Shown here: piece after piece, positions 28,134-37,109 of the stretch
Layout of the letters: every line of letters starts with the position of its first letter
Numbering within the stretch: position 1 is the first letter of the stretch
Source of the DNA: JAFEDN01 sp963818985
GTDB lineage: Bacteria; Pseudomonadota; Gammaproteobacteria; Coxiellales; Coxiellaceae
Reading direction: 5' to 3'
DNA: 64,000 nt
NCBI GenBank assembly: GCA_963818985.1
Contig: CAWFUJ010000008.1
Span: forward strand, 214,940-278,939
Notes under the pieces: model-generated
The model's database searches: none
Told to the model about the DNA's origin: nothing
What the model saw: the letters and a program-made list of their open reading frames with translations, nothing else
Position numbers and translations under genes: made by a program

Positions 28134-29186
28134 ATGTCATTATCAGTCATTCACCAACCGCATGATAAATTCATCAAATTATCTTTAGGAGAACCTAGAG
28201 TCGCACAGGAATTTTTTACTGAACATCTGCCACCATCCATATTGCAAGTCATGAATCTGGCTACATTGAAACTGCAAAATCATAGTTTTATCGATGAAAA
28301 CTATAAAGGCAGTGAAGCGGATGTCATTTATAGTGTCCAGATATCTCATGCAACTGCTTATCTATTTTTATTATGCGAACATCAAAGCACGGTAGATCCG
28401 TGGATTGCTTTTCGTTTGTGGGTTTATCGGGTACGGCTGATGGAACAGCATTTAAAGCAACATCCTGGACAACCATTGCCCTTAGTCTATCCACTGGTGA
28501 TTTATACAGGTCATGCCCCCTGGAACGCTACATTAAATATTTTCGAATTATTTGGAAATCAGCAAGCATTGGCTGAAGAATGGCTTTTCAAATCCTTCCA
28601 ACTGTTAAATATTCATCAACTGAACGATGAGGATATTCGCCGGCGACAATGGTGTGGATTGGTTGAATTTGCATTAAAATATAAGCAAGTCCGTGACTTT
28701 AGAAAATTTTTGAAGATCTTACTGCCGTGGGTTCGAGAAATTGAACAAAAGGGGGCTTCTGGCTTTTCTTTAAGTAAAACTGTGCTAAAATACATCCTGG
28801 ATGGGACCGAAACCCAAGATTTTGATTTATTTGCCAAGAGTATCCAGGAATATTTATCGCCTGAATTAGGAGAAGAAATTATGACATTGGCTCAAGAATT
28901 AATACAACGAGGTCATCGTCAAGGCATTAGCCAAGGCATTAGCCAAGGCATTAGCCAAGGCATTAGCCAAGGTATTAGCCAAGGCATTAGCCAAGGCATT
29001 AGCCAAGGCATTCATCAGGGCATCCATCAAGGGGGCGTAGCAGTCCTAACTCGGTTATTAAAGCGCCGTTTTCAGCAAGTACCTTCCTCTTATTTAATCA
29101 AGATTGAACAAGCGGATGCGGAAACTCTCCTGTCGTGGAGCGAGAAAATTTTGGAAGCCAAATCTCTTGAAGAAGTATTCGAATAA
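28134..29186 (+). CDS. Rpn-family recombination-promoting nuclease/putative transposase
   Basis: 350 residues of the PD-(D/E)XK Rpn family, which stimulates RecA-independent recombination in E. coli. The N-terminal nuclease fold has HDKFIKLSLGEPRVAQEFFT, the metal-binding Asp in SEADVIYSV, and FLLCEHQST with the E-x-Q core. LRLWVYRVRLMEQHL-like helices and PLVYPLVIYTGHAPWNA follow, all typical. After residue 260 there are nine four-residue repeats (seven GISQ, two GIHQ) and a helical tail LLKRRFQQVPSSYLIKIEQA. It lies 152 bases after the regulator and is the intact member of the duplicated pair. Confidence 0.85.
   Translation: MSLSVIHQPHDKFIKLSLGEPRVAQEFFTEHLPPSILQVMNLATLKLQNHSFIDENYKGSEADVIYSVQISHATAYLFLLCEHQSTVDPWIAFRLWVYRVRLMEQHLKQHPGQPLPLVYPLVIYTGHAPWNATLNIFELFGNQQALAEEWLFKSFQLLNIHQLNDEDIRRRQWCGLVEFALKYKQVRDFRKFLKILLPWVREIEQKGASGFSLSKTVLKYILDGTETQDFDLFAKSIQEYLSPELGEEIMTLAQELIQRGHRQGISQGISQGISQGISQGISQGISQGISQGIHQGIHQGGVAVLTRLLKRRFQQVPSSYLIKIEQADAETLLSWSEKILEAKSLEEVFE
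28923..29030 (+). repeat. 12-bp in-frame tandem repeat in rpn
   Basis: Nine head-to-tail 12-base units, mostly ggcattagccaa, encode GISQ seven times then GIHQ twice. The inverted copy has three GISQ and two GIHQ, so unit number changed after duplication, as expected from slippage. Such G-I/Q tails are frequent in Rpn proteins before their C-terminal helix. Confidence 0.9.
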
Positions 29187-29280
29187 ATCTCCTTATTAAA
29201 CCTTATGCGAAAACTCTATTAATTGGAATAAGCTCACCCTATCTGTTTTTACCTCTGAATGAGTGTTGACTCATTTCAAG

Positions 29281-29580
29281 AAATGTAAGTGATGATGATG
29301 GTTATTCGTGGCAATTTTGTTAAAAAAGGCTCGATTACTTTGGAAGAAGCGAGAGGAAATTCGTTTATTTAAATAAACTCAAATAGTTATCTTAATTTGA
29401 GGGGGCACCGCTACAAAAATCCTTTAATTCTTACATCCTTGTAATTGTAACGGTACCCATCAACATAATCACTTTATTTAATATTATAAACAAGGTTTTT
29501 TTGACGATAAATCGTGTAAGAAATTGGAGTATGAAAATTTAGAGCCAAATTTCTTGAAGAAATATTCGAATAAATCTCCA
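29281..29580 (+). pseudogene. Third, heavily deleted copy of the regulator-rpn cassette
   Basis: Bases 29281-29350 match the regulator 3' end (gatgatgatggttattcgtg) with its last third mostly deleted, ending tttggaagaagc. Bases 29457-29490 match the regulator-rpn spacer (catcaacataatcacttt), and 29545-29580 match the last codons of rpn (cttgaagaaatattcgaata). It is in the same orientation as copy A. A further 27-base scrap of the same regulator segment lies at 30913-30939. Confidence 0.75.
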
Positions 29581-29676
29581 CTTCTTTCTGCATATAGATT
29601 AACTACCAGCTTCTTTCTTTGTAGGGTGAGCATATTCCAATTAATAGAGTTTTCGCATAAGGTTTAATAAGGAGAT

Positions 29677-30120
29677 TTATTCGAATACTTCTTCAAGGGA
29701 TCTGGCTTCCAAAATTTTCTCGCTCCACAACAGGAGGGTTTCCGCATTCGCTTGTTCAAGCTTGATTAAATAAGAGGAAGGTACTTGCTGAAAACGGCGC
29801 TTTAATAACCGAGTGAGGACTGCGACCCATCCTTGATGGATGCCCTGATGAATACCTTGGCTAATACCTTGACTAATACCTTGACTAATACCTTGACGAT
29901 GACCTCGTTGTATTAATTCTTGAGCCAATGTCATAATTTCTTCTCCTAACTCAGGCGATAAATATTCCTAGATACCCTTGGCAAATAAATCAAAATCTTG
30001 GGGTTTCGGTCCCATCCAAGACATATTTTAGCACAGTTTTACTTAAAGAAAAGTCAGAAACCCCCTTTTGTTCAATTTCTCGAACCCACGCCAGTAAGAT
30101 CTTCAAAAATTTTCTAAGTG
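29677..30120 (-). pseudogene. Rpn-family gene, 5'-deleted inverted copy
   Basis: It keeps the rpn end from RKFLKILL onward, including an in-frame TAG where copy A has the Gln of SIQEYLS, three GISQ and two GIHQ repeats and the C-terminal LLKRRFQQVPSSYLIKLEQA. The nuclease domain is gone, so it cannot be active. The last 85 codons still form an open frame from an internal ATG at 29934. Confidence 0.85.
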
Positions 30121-30172
30121 GTTATCTTGATGGGGACTCGTGTAGATGTCCTCTGTCTGTAAAATAGACTAA

Positions 30173-30820
30173 CTACCCGGCTTCTTCCAAAGTAATCAAG
30201 CCTTCTCGAATAGCCATTAAAGTGAGAGCGACATCATTGTCCACAGCAAGTTTTTCAAAAATTCGGCTACGATAGCTGTGAACGGTTTTAGGGCTTAAGA
30301 ATAATTTTTCAGCTATGTTTTTAACAAAATTGCCACGAATAACCATCATCATCACTTCCATTTCTCGATCGGAAAGCTGATAAAAAGAAGATTTTGATTG
30401 GGTATCGATTTTTGCTAAAGCTAAACGGCTGGCTACTTCTGGACTGATAACCCGCTGGTTAGCATACACTGCTTTGATTCCACGAATTAATTCTTCCTTA
30501 GAAGTATTTTTAGTTAAATACCCTTGCGCGCCTGCTTCTAAAAGTCGAAATGGAAATAAATCGTTGACTGCAGATGAAACCACCAGAATTTTTAAATTGG
30601 GATCTATGCGCAGTAAGCGAGAGGTGACTTCTAAGCCTGAGATATCTGGAAGTTGAAAATCTAAAATGGCAACCTGCGGTCGCAATTCTCGAACTAATTG
30701 TACCGTCTCAATGCCTGTGCTGGCTTCACCCACTACTTGGATATCTCGAGTATCTTGAAGCATTTGGCAAATACCTTGGCGAATTAAAGCGTGGTCGTCA
30801 GTCAATATGACTTTAATCAT
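30173..30820 (-). CDS. LuxR/NarL-type response regulator, copy B
   Basis: 215 residues, same length as copy A. Seven amino-acid differences, all in the first 77 residues: I4V, R18C, H19Q, H22Q, S35T, an Ile to Ala just before the phosphoacceptor strand, and Val to Ile in LLRxDPN. The DNA-binding half is identical at protein level, with a few silent base changes. The receiver keeps its acidic pocket, phosphoacceptor and Lys. Both copies should therefore bind the same promoters but could differ in phosphorylation. The ATG at 30820 corresponds to that of copy A and follows GAGGC. Confidence 0.88.
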   Translation of the reverse strand: MIKVILTDDHALIRQGICQMLQDTRDIQVVGEASTGIETVQLVRELRPQVAILDFQLPDISGLEVTSRLLRIDPNLKILVVSSAVNDLFPFRLLEAGAQGYLTKNTSKEELIRGIKAVYANQRVISPEVASRLALAKIDTQSKSSFYQLSDREMEVMMMVIRGNFVKNIAEKLFLSPKTVHSYRSRIFEKLAVDNDVALTLMAIREGLITLEEAG

Positions 30821-31008
30821 TTTTTGCCTCACCGAATTTAGTAGATTTGCAAAGACATTTTGCACATATCGGTCAATTGAGTCAACATAAATGTATTAAA
30901 AAGAAAAATCTCAAATGATGATAGTTATTCGTGGCAATTGATTATAAAGATGCCTATCTAGATCTCGAATATTGATTACCTGACGTCGGGCAGAGTATTA
31001 TCTAGATT

Positions 31009-31617
31009 ATGAAATTAACAAGGTTATTAAAATTATTAATTTTTTGCTCCGGATTTTTGTTAATTCTCCCCCTTTCTGCAAGTGGGGTTGATTCTCCAAC
31101 TGCCTACCAAATCGAAATTATCGTATATTCTCACATGACCGAAGCGGGATTGAAATCTGAATATTGGCCTGAATTACCGCCGATAACCATCCAACCCGAT
31201 ACTTTAGAATTGTCTGCGGAACAAATCCTGCCTGAAAATAATTGGCGACTTAAAGAAATCCACAGAAAACTTGAAAACAATCATTATCCAATTCTATTGC
31301 ATATTGCATGGCAAGAGTCAATCGATGATTTACGAAAAGGAAGAGTCATTCATTTAGAAGGTGGTCTAACATACAATAATGACCGCCGACAAATGGATGG
31401 TACTTTTTCAATTTTTTTACAACGTTATTTTAATGCACACTTCAACTTACTTTTTTTGCAAAATATAGTGTACGATAATAATGAGAGCGAGAATTCCTTT
31501 CTCACATTTAAAATTAATGAAAATTTGAGAATGCGCAGCAATGAACTTAATTATATCGATCACCCACTATACGGAATATTAATCCAAATCAATCCAATCA
31601 CATTGGTTGAAAAATAA
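31009..31617 (+). CDS. CsiV-like secreted protein
   Basis: 202 residues with a signal peptide (LLKLLIFCSGFLLILPLSAS). The mature part starts YQIEIIVYSHMTEAG, the hallmark strand of CsiV-type proteins, and ends LRMRSNELNYIDHPLYGILI, the matching C-terminal motif. The middle has YPILLHIAWQES and GTFSIFLQRYFNAHFNLLF. In Vibrio, CsiV is a periplasmic peptidoglycan-binding activator of a lipoprotein-regulated MCP; here only family membership is inferred. Its stop overlaps the start of the next gene by one base. Confidence 0.7.
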   Translation: MKLTRLLKLLIFCSGFLLILPLSASGVDSPTAYQIEIIVYSHMTEAGLKSEYWPELPPITIQPDTLELSAEQILPENNWRLKEIHRKLENNHYPILLHIAWQESIDDLRKGRVIHLEGGLTYNNDRRQMDGTFSIFLQRYFNAHFNLLFLQNIVYDNNESENSFLTFKINENLRMRSNELNYIDHPLYGILIQINPITLVEK

Positions 31618-32909
31618 TGTCAAAAACTCTAACCAAAAAAAATAAATTAGCCATAGTCTCTTGGTGTTTATTTGATTGGGCCTATTCACCTTTCGCCGTA
31701 TTAATTACAACTTTTATTTTCGCCACATATTTTACTCAAAAAGTCGCCATCAATGAAATCATTGGTACCAAACAATGGGCTGATGCCAATGCTTTGGCAG
31801 GGTTAGTAGCCGCTTTATTAAGCCCAATATTAGGCGCTATTGCCGATTACGAAGGCCGTCGCAAACCATGGATATTTTTCTTTATGATTCTTCTAATTAT
31901 ATCCTCAGCCAGTCTATGGTATATCCAACCTAGCGCCAGTTATGTGCATCTTGCCTTATTTTGGATTGTCATCGGAACCTTTGCTCTTGAGGTCGGTTCG
32001 GTATTTTACAATGCTATGTTAGAGGAATTGGCACCTCCAAATTACTTAGGCCGATTATCCGGTTGGGGTTGGGGCTGTGGATATTTAGGAGGTCTCATTG
32101 CACTCATTATAGCGTTGCAAGTATTTGTGCTCAATGATGGCCGATGGTTGGGCTTGAATCCACAAACAGCAGAGCAAGTACGTATTTGCGGACCATTGGT
32201 AGCTGTCTGGTTGATTGTATTTTCTTGGCCAATGTATGTGTTTACTCCAGACCAACCCACAACTGGGATTGGGATCATTAAAGCCAGCCATCGTGGTTTA
32301 AAGTCATTATGGATGACGTTAAAGCTGCTACGCCATCAATATAAAAATATACTTATGTTTTTAATAGCAAGGATGGTTTACATAGATGGTTTAATAACCA
32401 TATTTGCATTTGGAGGCATTTATGCAGCCGGAGTATTTCATATGAGCATGGCTGAGGTCATTCAATTTGGCATCGGCATGAACTTTGCTGCAGGGGTAGG
32501 AGCTGCTATTTTTGGTTGGATGGATGATAAAAAAGGGCCTAAATTAACTATTTTGCTAACCTTATGCTTAATGATTGCTTGCGGTATCGGCATCGTATTA
32601 ATTCATAGCAAATTATGGTTTTGGATTCTAGGTATGGGGCTTAGCTTAGGAGTTGGCCCGGTACAGGCAGCCAGCCGCTCGCTATTCATTAGAATTGCCC
32701 CTCCGCAATTAATTACTGAATTATTTGGTTTATATACTTTATCTGGCAGAGCCACTTCTTTTATGGGTCCATGGATCTTAGGCTTGATCACCGTCTATTT
32801 TTCTAGCCAACGAGCAGGAATTAGCACCGCATTTTTATTTATGGCCGTGGGCGGAATTTTATTATTTTTAGTTACCATGCCTCCTTCTTCGCCTAACACT
32901 CCTGAATAA
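31617..32909 (+). CDS. MFS transporter, UMF1 (Atg22-like) family
   Basis: 430 residues with about twelve helices. The N-terminal SWCLFDWAYSPFAVLITTFI is the family's W-x-x-Y-D-x-A-x-S-x-[FY] motif, followed by GLVAALLSPILGAIADYEGR, a motif-A loop with GRRKPW. NAMLEELAPPNYLGRLSGWG and GPVQAASRSLFIRIAPPQ are the conserved Y-N-A-x-L and Q-A-x-S-R-S segments, and FFGLYTLSG-like LFGLYTLSGRATSFMGP closes the pattern. Bacterial members are thought to export metabolites or drugs; substrate unknown. It is translationally coupled to the CsiV-like gene. Confidence 0.88.
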   Translation: MSKTLTKKNKLAIVSWCLFDWAYSPFAVLITTFIFATYFTQKVAINEIIGTKQWADANALAGLVAALLSPILGAIADYEGRRKPWIFFFMILLIISSASLWYIQPSASYVHLALFWIVIGTFALEVGSVFYNAMLEELAPPNYLGRLSGWGWGCGYLGGLIALIIALQVFVLNDGRWLGLNPQTAEQVRICGPLVAVWLIVFSWPMYVFTPDQPTTGIGIIKASHRGLKSLWMTLKLLRHQYKNILMFLIARMVYIDGLITIFAFGGIYAAGVFHMSMAEVIQFGIGMNFAAGVGAAIFGWMDDKKGPKLTILLTLCLMIACGIGIVLIHSKLWFWILGMGLSLGVGPVQAASRSLFIRIAPPQLITELFGLYTLSGRATSFMGPWILGLITVYFSSQRAGISTAFLFMAVGGILLFLVTMPPSSPNTPE

Positions 32910-32966
32910 TTTGGTCATAGTATTTACCCCTCTCCCATCTGGGAATAGGCGGCCTGAAAAAGTGCT

Positions 32967-33971
32967 TTAACGATGACAAATTTGATCGGCTAAGTAACCG
33001 ACGGTACTTATATAATAATTAGAATCATTCCAAGTTTGCAAAACTCTGAAATTCGGCATCATCATTAGGGTGATTCCTCCTTCAGAAGGATTGCCAACTT
33101 GAATAATAGACGCCGGCAATTGATCATTTGGCCATGGCTTATTACCGTGAACATGCACGCCTAATTTTCTCCATTCACCGACCGGTTTTATAATAGCTTT
33201 GCCTATTAATGCTTGATCAAAACCCGCCGGCAGATTGACTTGATCAGCCCAGGGTTCATCACGACGCCAGCCATTCTTTGCCAAATAATTAGCGATCGAA
33301 GCCAATGCATCAGGTATACTTTTCCAAATATCTTTATGACCATGACCTTCAAAATCAACCGCATATTTATACCAACTCGAAGGTAAAAACTGTGGATGAC
33401 CACTCGCCCCTGCCCATTCACCTTTGAAATCTTCTAAACGAACCTGACCATCTTGAACCATACGTAAGGCCTCGATTAATTCTTTACGGAAAAAAGCAGG
33501 ACGTTTACTATCATAAGCCAGCGTAGCCAGGGAAGGAATGACCGGAAAACTTCCCATAAAATGACCGTAATCAGTTTCTAATCCCCACAATGCAGTTATA
33601 AAACAAGGATCGACTCCATAAACATGGGTTATTTTATTTAACAAGGCATGATGCTTAGCAAATTCCTGTCTTCCCAATTCAATGCGCTTACTATCAGCCC
33701 GACTATGCCGATATTCTAAAAATGTAATCCGTCTTTCCGGTTGGGTATGATAATAATGCAGGACCTTAGGACTTGGCTCTGGAATGCGGCTAAAGATTTG
33801 GTCAAAAAAATCAGGTCTTATTCCGGATTTTATTGCCTCATGACGCAATTGATGTACCCAGGCCGACCATGACATCTTATTTTCAGTAGGCTCTCCTTGT
33901 GGTTGAGCAAACCCAACACACATAAAAAAACTAGTAAAAAATATTACTAATGATTTTTTTAGCCACCCCAT
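32967..33971 (-). CDS. mltB: Membrane-bound lytic murein transglycosylase B
   Basis: MltB cleaves peptidoglycan between MurNAc and GlcNAc, forming 1,6-anhydroMurNAc. The 334-residue product has an N-terminal signal (KSLVIFFTSFFMCVGFA) and catalytic Glu in ITALWGLETDYGHFMGSFPV. The substrate-binding LEDFKGEWAGASGHPQFLPS and YAVDFEGHGHKDIW follow, and SIPDALASIANYLAKNGWR closes the core. The Cys in FFMCVGFAQ could serve as a lipobox Cys but the context is not ideal. It is convergent with the UMF1 gene. Confidence 0.93.
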   Translation of the reverse strand: MGWLKKSLVIFFTSFFMCVGFAQPQGEPTENKMSWSAWVHQLRHEAIKSGIRPDFFDQIFSRIPEPSPKVLHYYHTQPERRITFLEYRHSRADSKRIELGRQEFAKHHALLNKITHVYGVDPCFITALWGLETDYGHFMGSFPVIPSLATLAYDSKRPAFFRKELIEALRMVQDGQVRLEDFKGEWAGASGHPQFLPSSWYKYAVDFEGHGHKDIWKSIPDALASIANYLAKNGWRRDEPWADQVNLPAGFDQALIGKAIIKPVGEWRKLGVHVHGNKPWPNDQLPASIIQVGNPSEGGITLMMMPNFRVLQTWNDSNYYISTVGYLADQICHR

Positions 33972-34092
33972 AAAAACTCCTTTTTATCAAAAATTGTTAA
34001 AAATGACCCAGTCTGGTTTATTTCAACCGATAATTACTGGTAATATTAGACCATCATCAATTTTATTTCTTAGAAAACTTAGGAGACGGCTC

Positions 34093-34752
34093 ATGGCAGA
34101 TGCCAAAACGGCTGGTTTAGCAGGTATAATTGCCGGTCAAACCAGTATCGCCACCGTAGGGAAAGAAGGCGTTGGGTTAAGTTATCGCGGCTATACCATT
34201 GAGGATTTAGCGGCCAATGCAAGCTTTGAAGAAGTGGCTTATCTGCTTATTTATGAGGAATTGCCCAATCCTGCACAATTAAAAAACTACAATCAAAAAC
34301 TCATTCAATTACGTCGTTTACCAAACTCATTGAAAGCAATACTTGAACTGATCCCTGCGACTGCTAATCCTATGGATGTGTTGCGCACTGGTTGTTCGGT
34401 CTTAGGTGTCTTGGAACCTGAATCAAAAAACCACTCGGGGCAAGAGATTGCTAATCGCCTTATCGCTTTATTCCCTGCCATGCTCTTATATTGGTACCAT
34501 TATCAAAATAGTCAACAACGTATCAACACCGAACTGGATACAATTGGCACCCCAGCCTATTTCTTACAGTTATTACATAATGATCCACCAGAACCATGTC
34601 AAATTGAAGGCTTGAATATCTCATTGGTTTTATATGCCGAACATGAATTCAATGCCTCAACCTTTGCAGCGCGAGTAACCGCTGCAACCCTTTCAGATTT
34701 TTATTCGTCCATTTGCAGTGCAATCGGCACATTACGAGGTCCTCTGCATGGC
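34093..34752 (+). CDS. Citrate/2-methylcitrate synthase, cut at the join
   Basis: About 220 residues of the short type II citrate synthase: AGLAGIIAGQTSIATVGKEG, LSYRGYTIEDLAANASFEEV, LLIYEELPN, HNTNLAL-type position NISLVLYAEHEFNASTFAAR with the first catalytic His, and the start of G-P-L-H-G-G-A-N-E, which breaks after GPLHG. The following sequence is acidobacterial. AGGAG (34081-34085) places the start at 34093. TISLV-LYAEHEFN and IAGQTSI favour the methylcitrate synthase (PrpC-like) side, but the missing C-terminus prevents a firm choice. The rest of the gene is not in this window. Confidence 0.85.
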
Positions 34753-34760
34753 GTGAAGAG
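34745..34760. other. Chimera junction
   Basis: On the left, coding sequence is citrate synthase up to ctgcatggc (34752). On the right, minus-strand coding of a different organism begins at once. Base composition changes from AT-rich to GC-rich at the same point and stays so to the end of the window. No repeat, tRNA or transposase is present at the boundary; at most a few shared bases (ggcg). Confidence 0.85.
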
Positions 34761-35372
34761 CACGGGAACGCGGGTGCTGGGAAACGAATAGGTAAAGGGC
34801 TCGCCCTTCTCGAGCGCCTCCTCCAGTGTGGTCAAAGGAAAGCCCGAATCTGTCGTGAGGAAAGCGCGTTCCGGGTCCGCAGTCACTAAGGTGGAACCCT
34901 TTTGCCCACATGCCGGCCGAGCGTGGTAGCCGAGAATGCTGAGCAGAGGCTCCGCTTCTGCACAGTTGGTGACGCGTATTGTGCCGCTCGATCCGGCCAG
35001 CACTTGAAGCTGTCTCGCCTGGTGAAGATAGCGGTCGATCAAGCGCATATACTCGGTTGGCGCGCCTCGCAGGTAGCCGCTTGCATAGGCGTTGCGTGCA
35101 AGCAAAGGCAAAACGTCATCGGTTGAGATCTGCTGACTGATCCCTGCCATGCGCAGAAAAGATCGTAACGGGCCGGGGATGATTACAGTGTTTACAGGCG
35201 AGGAAAAGTGGCTAGCGGCGCGTGCTGCCCTTGTGGGCGAAGTCACTGATCCAGAAGGGTTTGAACGAACCGCACTGCTCGTCTGCGCCCAGCAAGTTGA
35301 GCACTCGCCGAAGAGGCCGGCGGCTAGAAGAACGGAAAAACAAAGGACAGGCTTCACAGCGGGACGCCTCAT
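34753..35372 (-). CDS. Secreted acidobacterial protein of unknown function, N-terminal part
   Basis: A signal peptide (PVLCFSVLLAAGLFGECSTC, then WAQ) is followed by a Ser/Thr/Ala linker and a conserved-looking domain: TVIIPGPLRSFLRMAGISQQ, DDVLPLLARNAYASGYL, EYMRLIDRYLHQARQLQVLA, VTNCAEAEPLLSILGYHARP and DPERAFLTTDSGFPLTTLEE. From memory this resembles a long conserved secreted protein of Acidobacteria; I cannot name a function. The sequence leaves its own genome after VPVLF; the last 17 or so codons read antisense citrate synthase of the other organism. Confidence 0.55.
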
Positions 35373-36147
35373 CGCGAAACTTTGAGACCTGCGACAACCA
35401 TGATCTTGTGCGCAACGTTACATTTGGAAAGTGGCCCTCTTGCAAAGATCCCCCGGGACTTGGTCAAAACTCCGCCGGCGAGCGGTTCACTCTTGAAGCA
35501 GGCGAAGCCACGGAATTTAACGCGGTCTTCTCCTATCAAAACCGCACCTAGCGATCTTGGTCACAATTCAACGTTATTGTGAAGCCGCCTTAAGCCGCGT
35601 CTTTTTCTGTGACGTCGCCCCGGTCCACAACTTTGGTGTGAGAAAAGATACACCACCTGCTGACACAAGAGTTGAATATCTTTGGGACCGCGAAAACCTT
35701 GAAAATCCGTGCTGCCTAAGTGGGAATTGCATTCCAATTGGTGCAATCGCGTTGGCTAGTATGTCTTAAAAAGCTTAACTAAATGACTCTGGTGTATTGC
35801 ACCCCAATTCAGTTCCGGCGCACAGAAAAATCGAGAGAGGCATTCGAATCGGTTTCATTCCGTCGAAAATTTCACTGTGTGTGGTTCCCGAGGCTCGGCG
35901 CTGAAGTTCGCTACGCTGGCCGGACAAGCCCGTTGGACTATGCTCATTCCTTCGCTGGGGATGACAATTGATTCTCAAGAAACAATTGTCATCGCGACGG
36001 AATACTCATGATCCTTCGCATTTCACTTCTACGATCGCGCCAGCTTGTGGTAAAGCGCGACTCCTCTAAGTAGCCTGTGTCAATCTTTGGTAAATCGCAC
36101 GTTGCCCCATTGACGCCGGTTGAACGCTCCCATACATTCACTGCAAC
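35373..36147. other. Long region without a recognisable gene
   Basis: 775 bases. Frames are short, overlap on both strands and match nothing I recognise. The stretch 35920-35965 (cggacaagcccgttggacta and cattccttcgctggggatga) has the look of a dispersed repeat. Composition is lower in GC around 35560-35780, which may mean decayed or foreign sequence. Confidence 0.4.
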
Positions 36148-36375
36148 ATGCAAGCTAATGATTTTGATCAACTTCTGCGTAATTACCGTCTGGCGATAGA
36201 TAATTGGGTAGCCGCGATTAAAGCCGAAGAGGCTTTGGCCAACGACGATCACTCCATGGTTGAGATGGAGAAGTGGGATGCAGCCGGCTTCACCGCCCAT
36301 GATGCGGAGGCGGCAGCAAAGAAGGCCCGCGATCAATACAAAAACGCGTTGCGAAAAAAGAACTATGGGTTTTGA
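36148..36375 (+). CDS. Small helical hypothetical protein (75 aa)
   Basis: The frame reads MQANDFDQLLRNYRLAIDNW, AAIKAEEALANDDHSMVEME, TAHDAEAAAKKARDQYKNAL and ends KKNYGF. It is rich in Ala, Lys, Glu and Asp and predicted mostly alpha-helical, with hydrophobic residues spaced for a coiled coil. No family recognised. Codon use fits the high-GC host, which favours a real gene. Confidence 0.45.
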   Translation: MQANDFDQLLRNYRLAIDNWVAAIKAEEALANDDHSMVEMEKWDAAGFTAHDAEAAAKKARDQYKNALRKKNYGF

Positions 36376-36953
36376 CGCAGTTCCGGAATCTAGCCACCTT
36401 TTACAGCAAACCCTTTCCTAAGGTCGTTGCTGAAAATGTCGACCACCGGTTCGAGAATGCGGCGTCTCCCCGCCTTTCGTAAGCGTCCGAGCTCGTGGTA
36501 AGCGGAAGCTTTTTCCTGCTTGCGCGTGTGTTATGCCGTCCAGCGCTGGCTGAAACCGGCGCCCTTGAAATTCCAATCTACGGCCTAGTAGTCGATATAG
36601 TTTGACCGCGTCTTGGCAGTGCTGCGAGCCTCTTTGGGAACGAGTTCGCTACCCAGAACCACATACTCCTTGAGTGAAACGCGCAAGCCGTTTTGGTGAC
36701 CAGGATCTTCGCCATCTGCGGTAACAGGATACAACGCGAAAACTGTAGATTTCTTCACGGCGCTTCCTGCCCCGGATCTCCTATGGGCTCTGGTGGCATT
36801 GGGAGAACTTGATGCGGGCTGCGGGGCGCAAAAAAGAGGCATATAGCTCTTTTCGCAGTGTGGCTGGACAAAGTGCGTCGATGCCGCCAGGTTGGTGTGG
36901 AAACGCAGGCTAATGCATTGGCGGGACCCAGTATCGCCGCCACGCTTCAATTT
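36376..36953. other. Region with only weak coding signal
   Basis: 578 bases. The best frame is on the minus strand (stop near 36585), ending VKKSTVFALYPVTADGEDPG, LRVSLKEYVVLGSELVPKEA and TRSNYIDY. It looks protein-like but has no clear start, so it may be a broken gene. Nothing else seen. Confidence 0.3.
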
Positions 36954-37109
36954 CTAGATGATCTCAGCACGGTCTTCCGCATACCACGTCTCGTGCGCAT
37001 GCAAAAGTGAAACCGCGTGTTCGACATTTTGGTCCGCCGCCTGATAGGCACTACATTCGATCGCGTACCTTACCAGCTCTTCAAATTCGCTGCGGCTCTC
37101 AATATCCAT
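36954..37109 (-). CDS. Small acidic hypothetical protein (51 aa)
   Basis: The frame reads MDIESRSEFEELVRYAIECS, AYQAADQNVEHAVSLLHAHE and TWYAEDRAEII. Helical, Glu/Ala-rich and with codon use like its neighbours. No family recognised. Short length makes the call uncertain. Confidence 0.35.
   Translation of the reverse strand: MDIESRSEFEELVRYAIECSAYQAADQNVEHAVSLLHAHETWYAEDRAEII

Larger units (their letters stand above)
27268..30887. repeat. Inverted duplication of a regulator-Rpn cassette
   Basis: The left arm runs from TGTTGACTCAATTGACC at 27268 to about 29235 (gctcaccct). The right arm is its reverse complement from 30887 back to about 29622 (agggtgagc). Both carry the response regulator followed by the Rpn gene. 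The right arm lacks about 0.6-0.7 kb covering the regulator-rpn spacer and the first two thirds of rpn. The deletion joins CACTT after the regulator to AGAAAATTTTTG inside rpn. The arms are separated by about 390 bases that hold a third, heavily deleted copy. Confidence 0.9.

Noticed and set aside
28923..29030. Regular 12-bp repeats suggesting a CRISPR-like array
   Set aside because: Units are contiguous without spacers and encode GISQ/GIHQ in frame inside an Rpn protein.
32042..32291. Small minus-strand frames inside the UMF1 transporter gene
   Set aside because: Shadows of a well-conserved membrane protein; no start signals.
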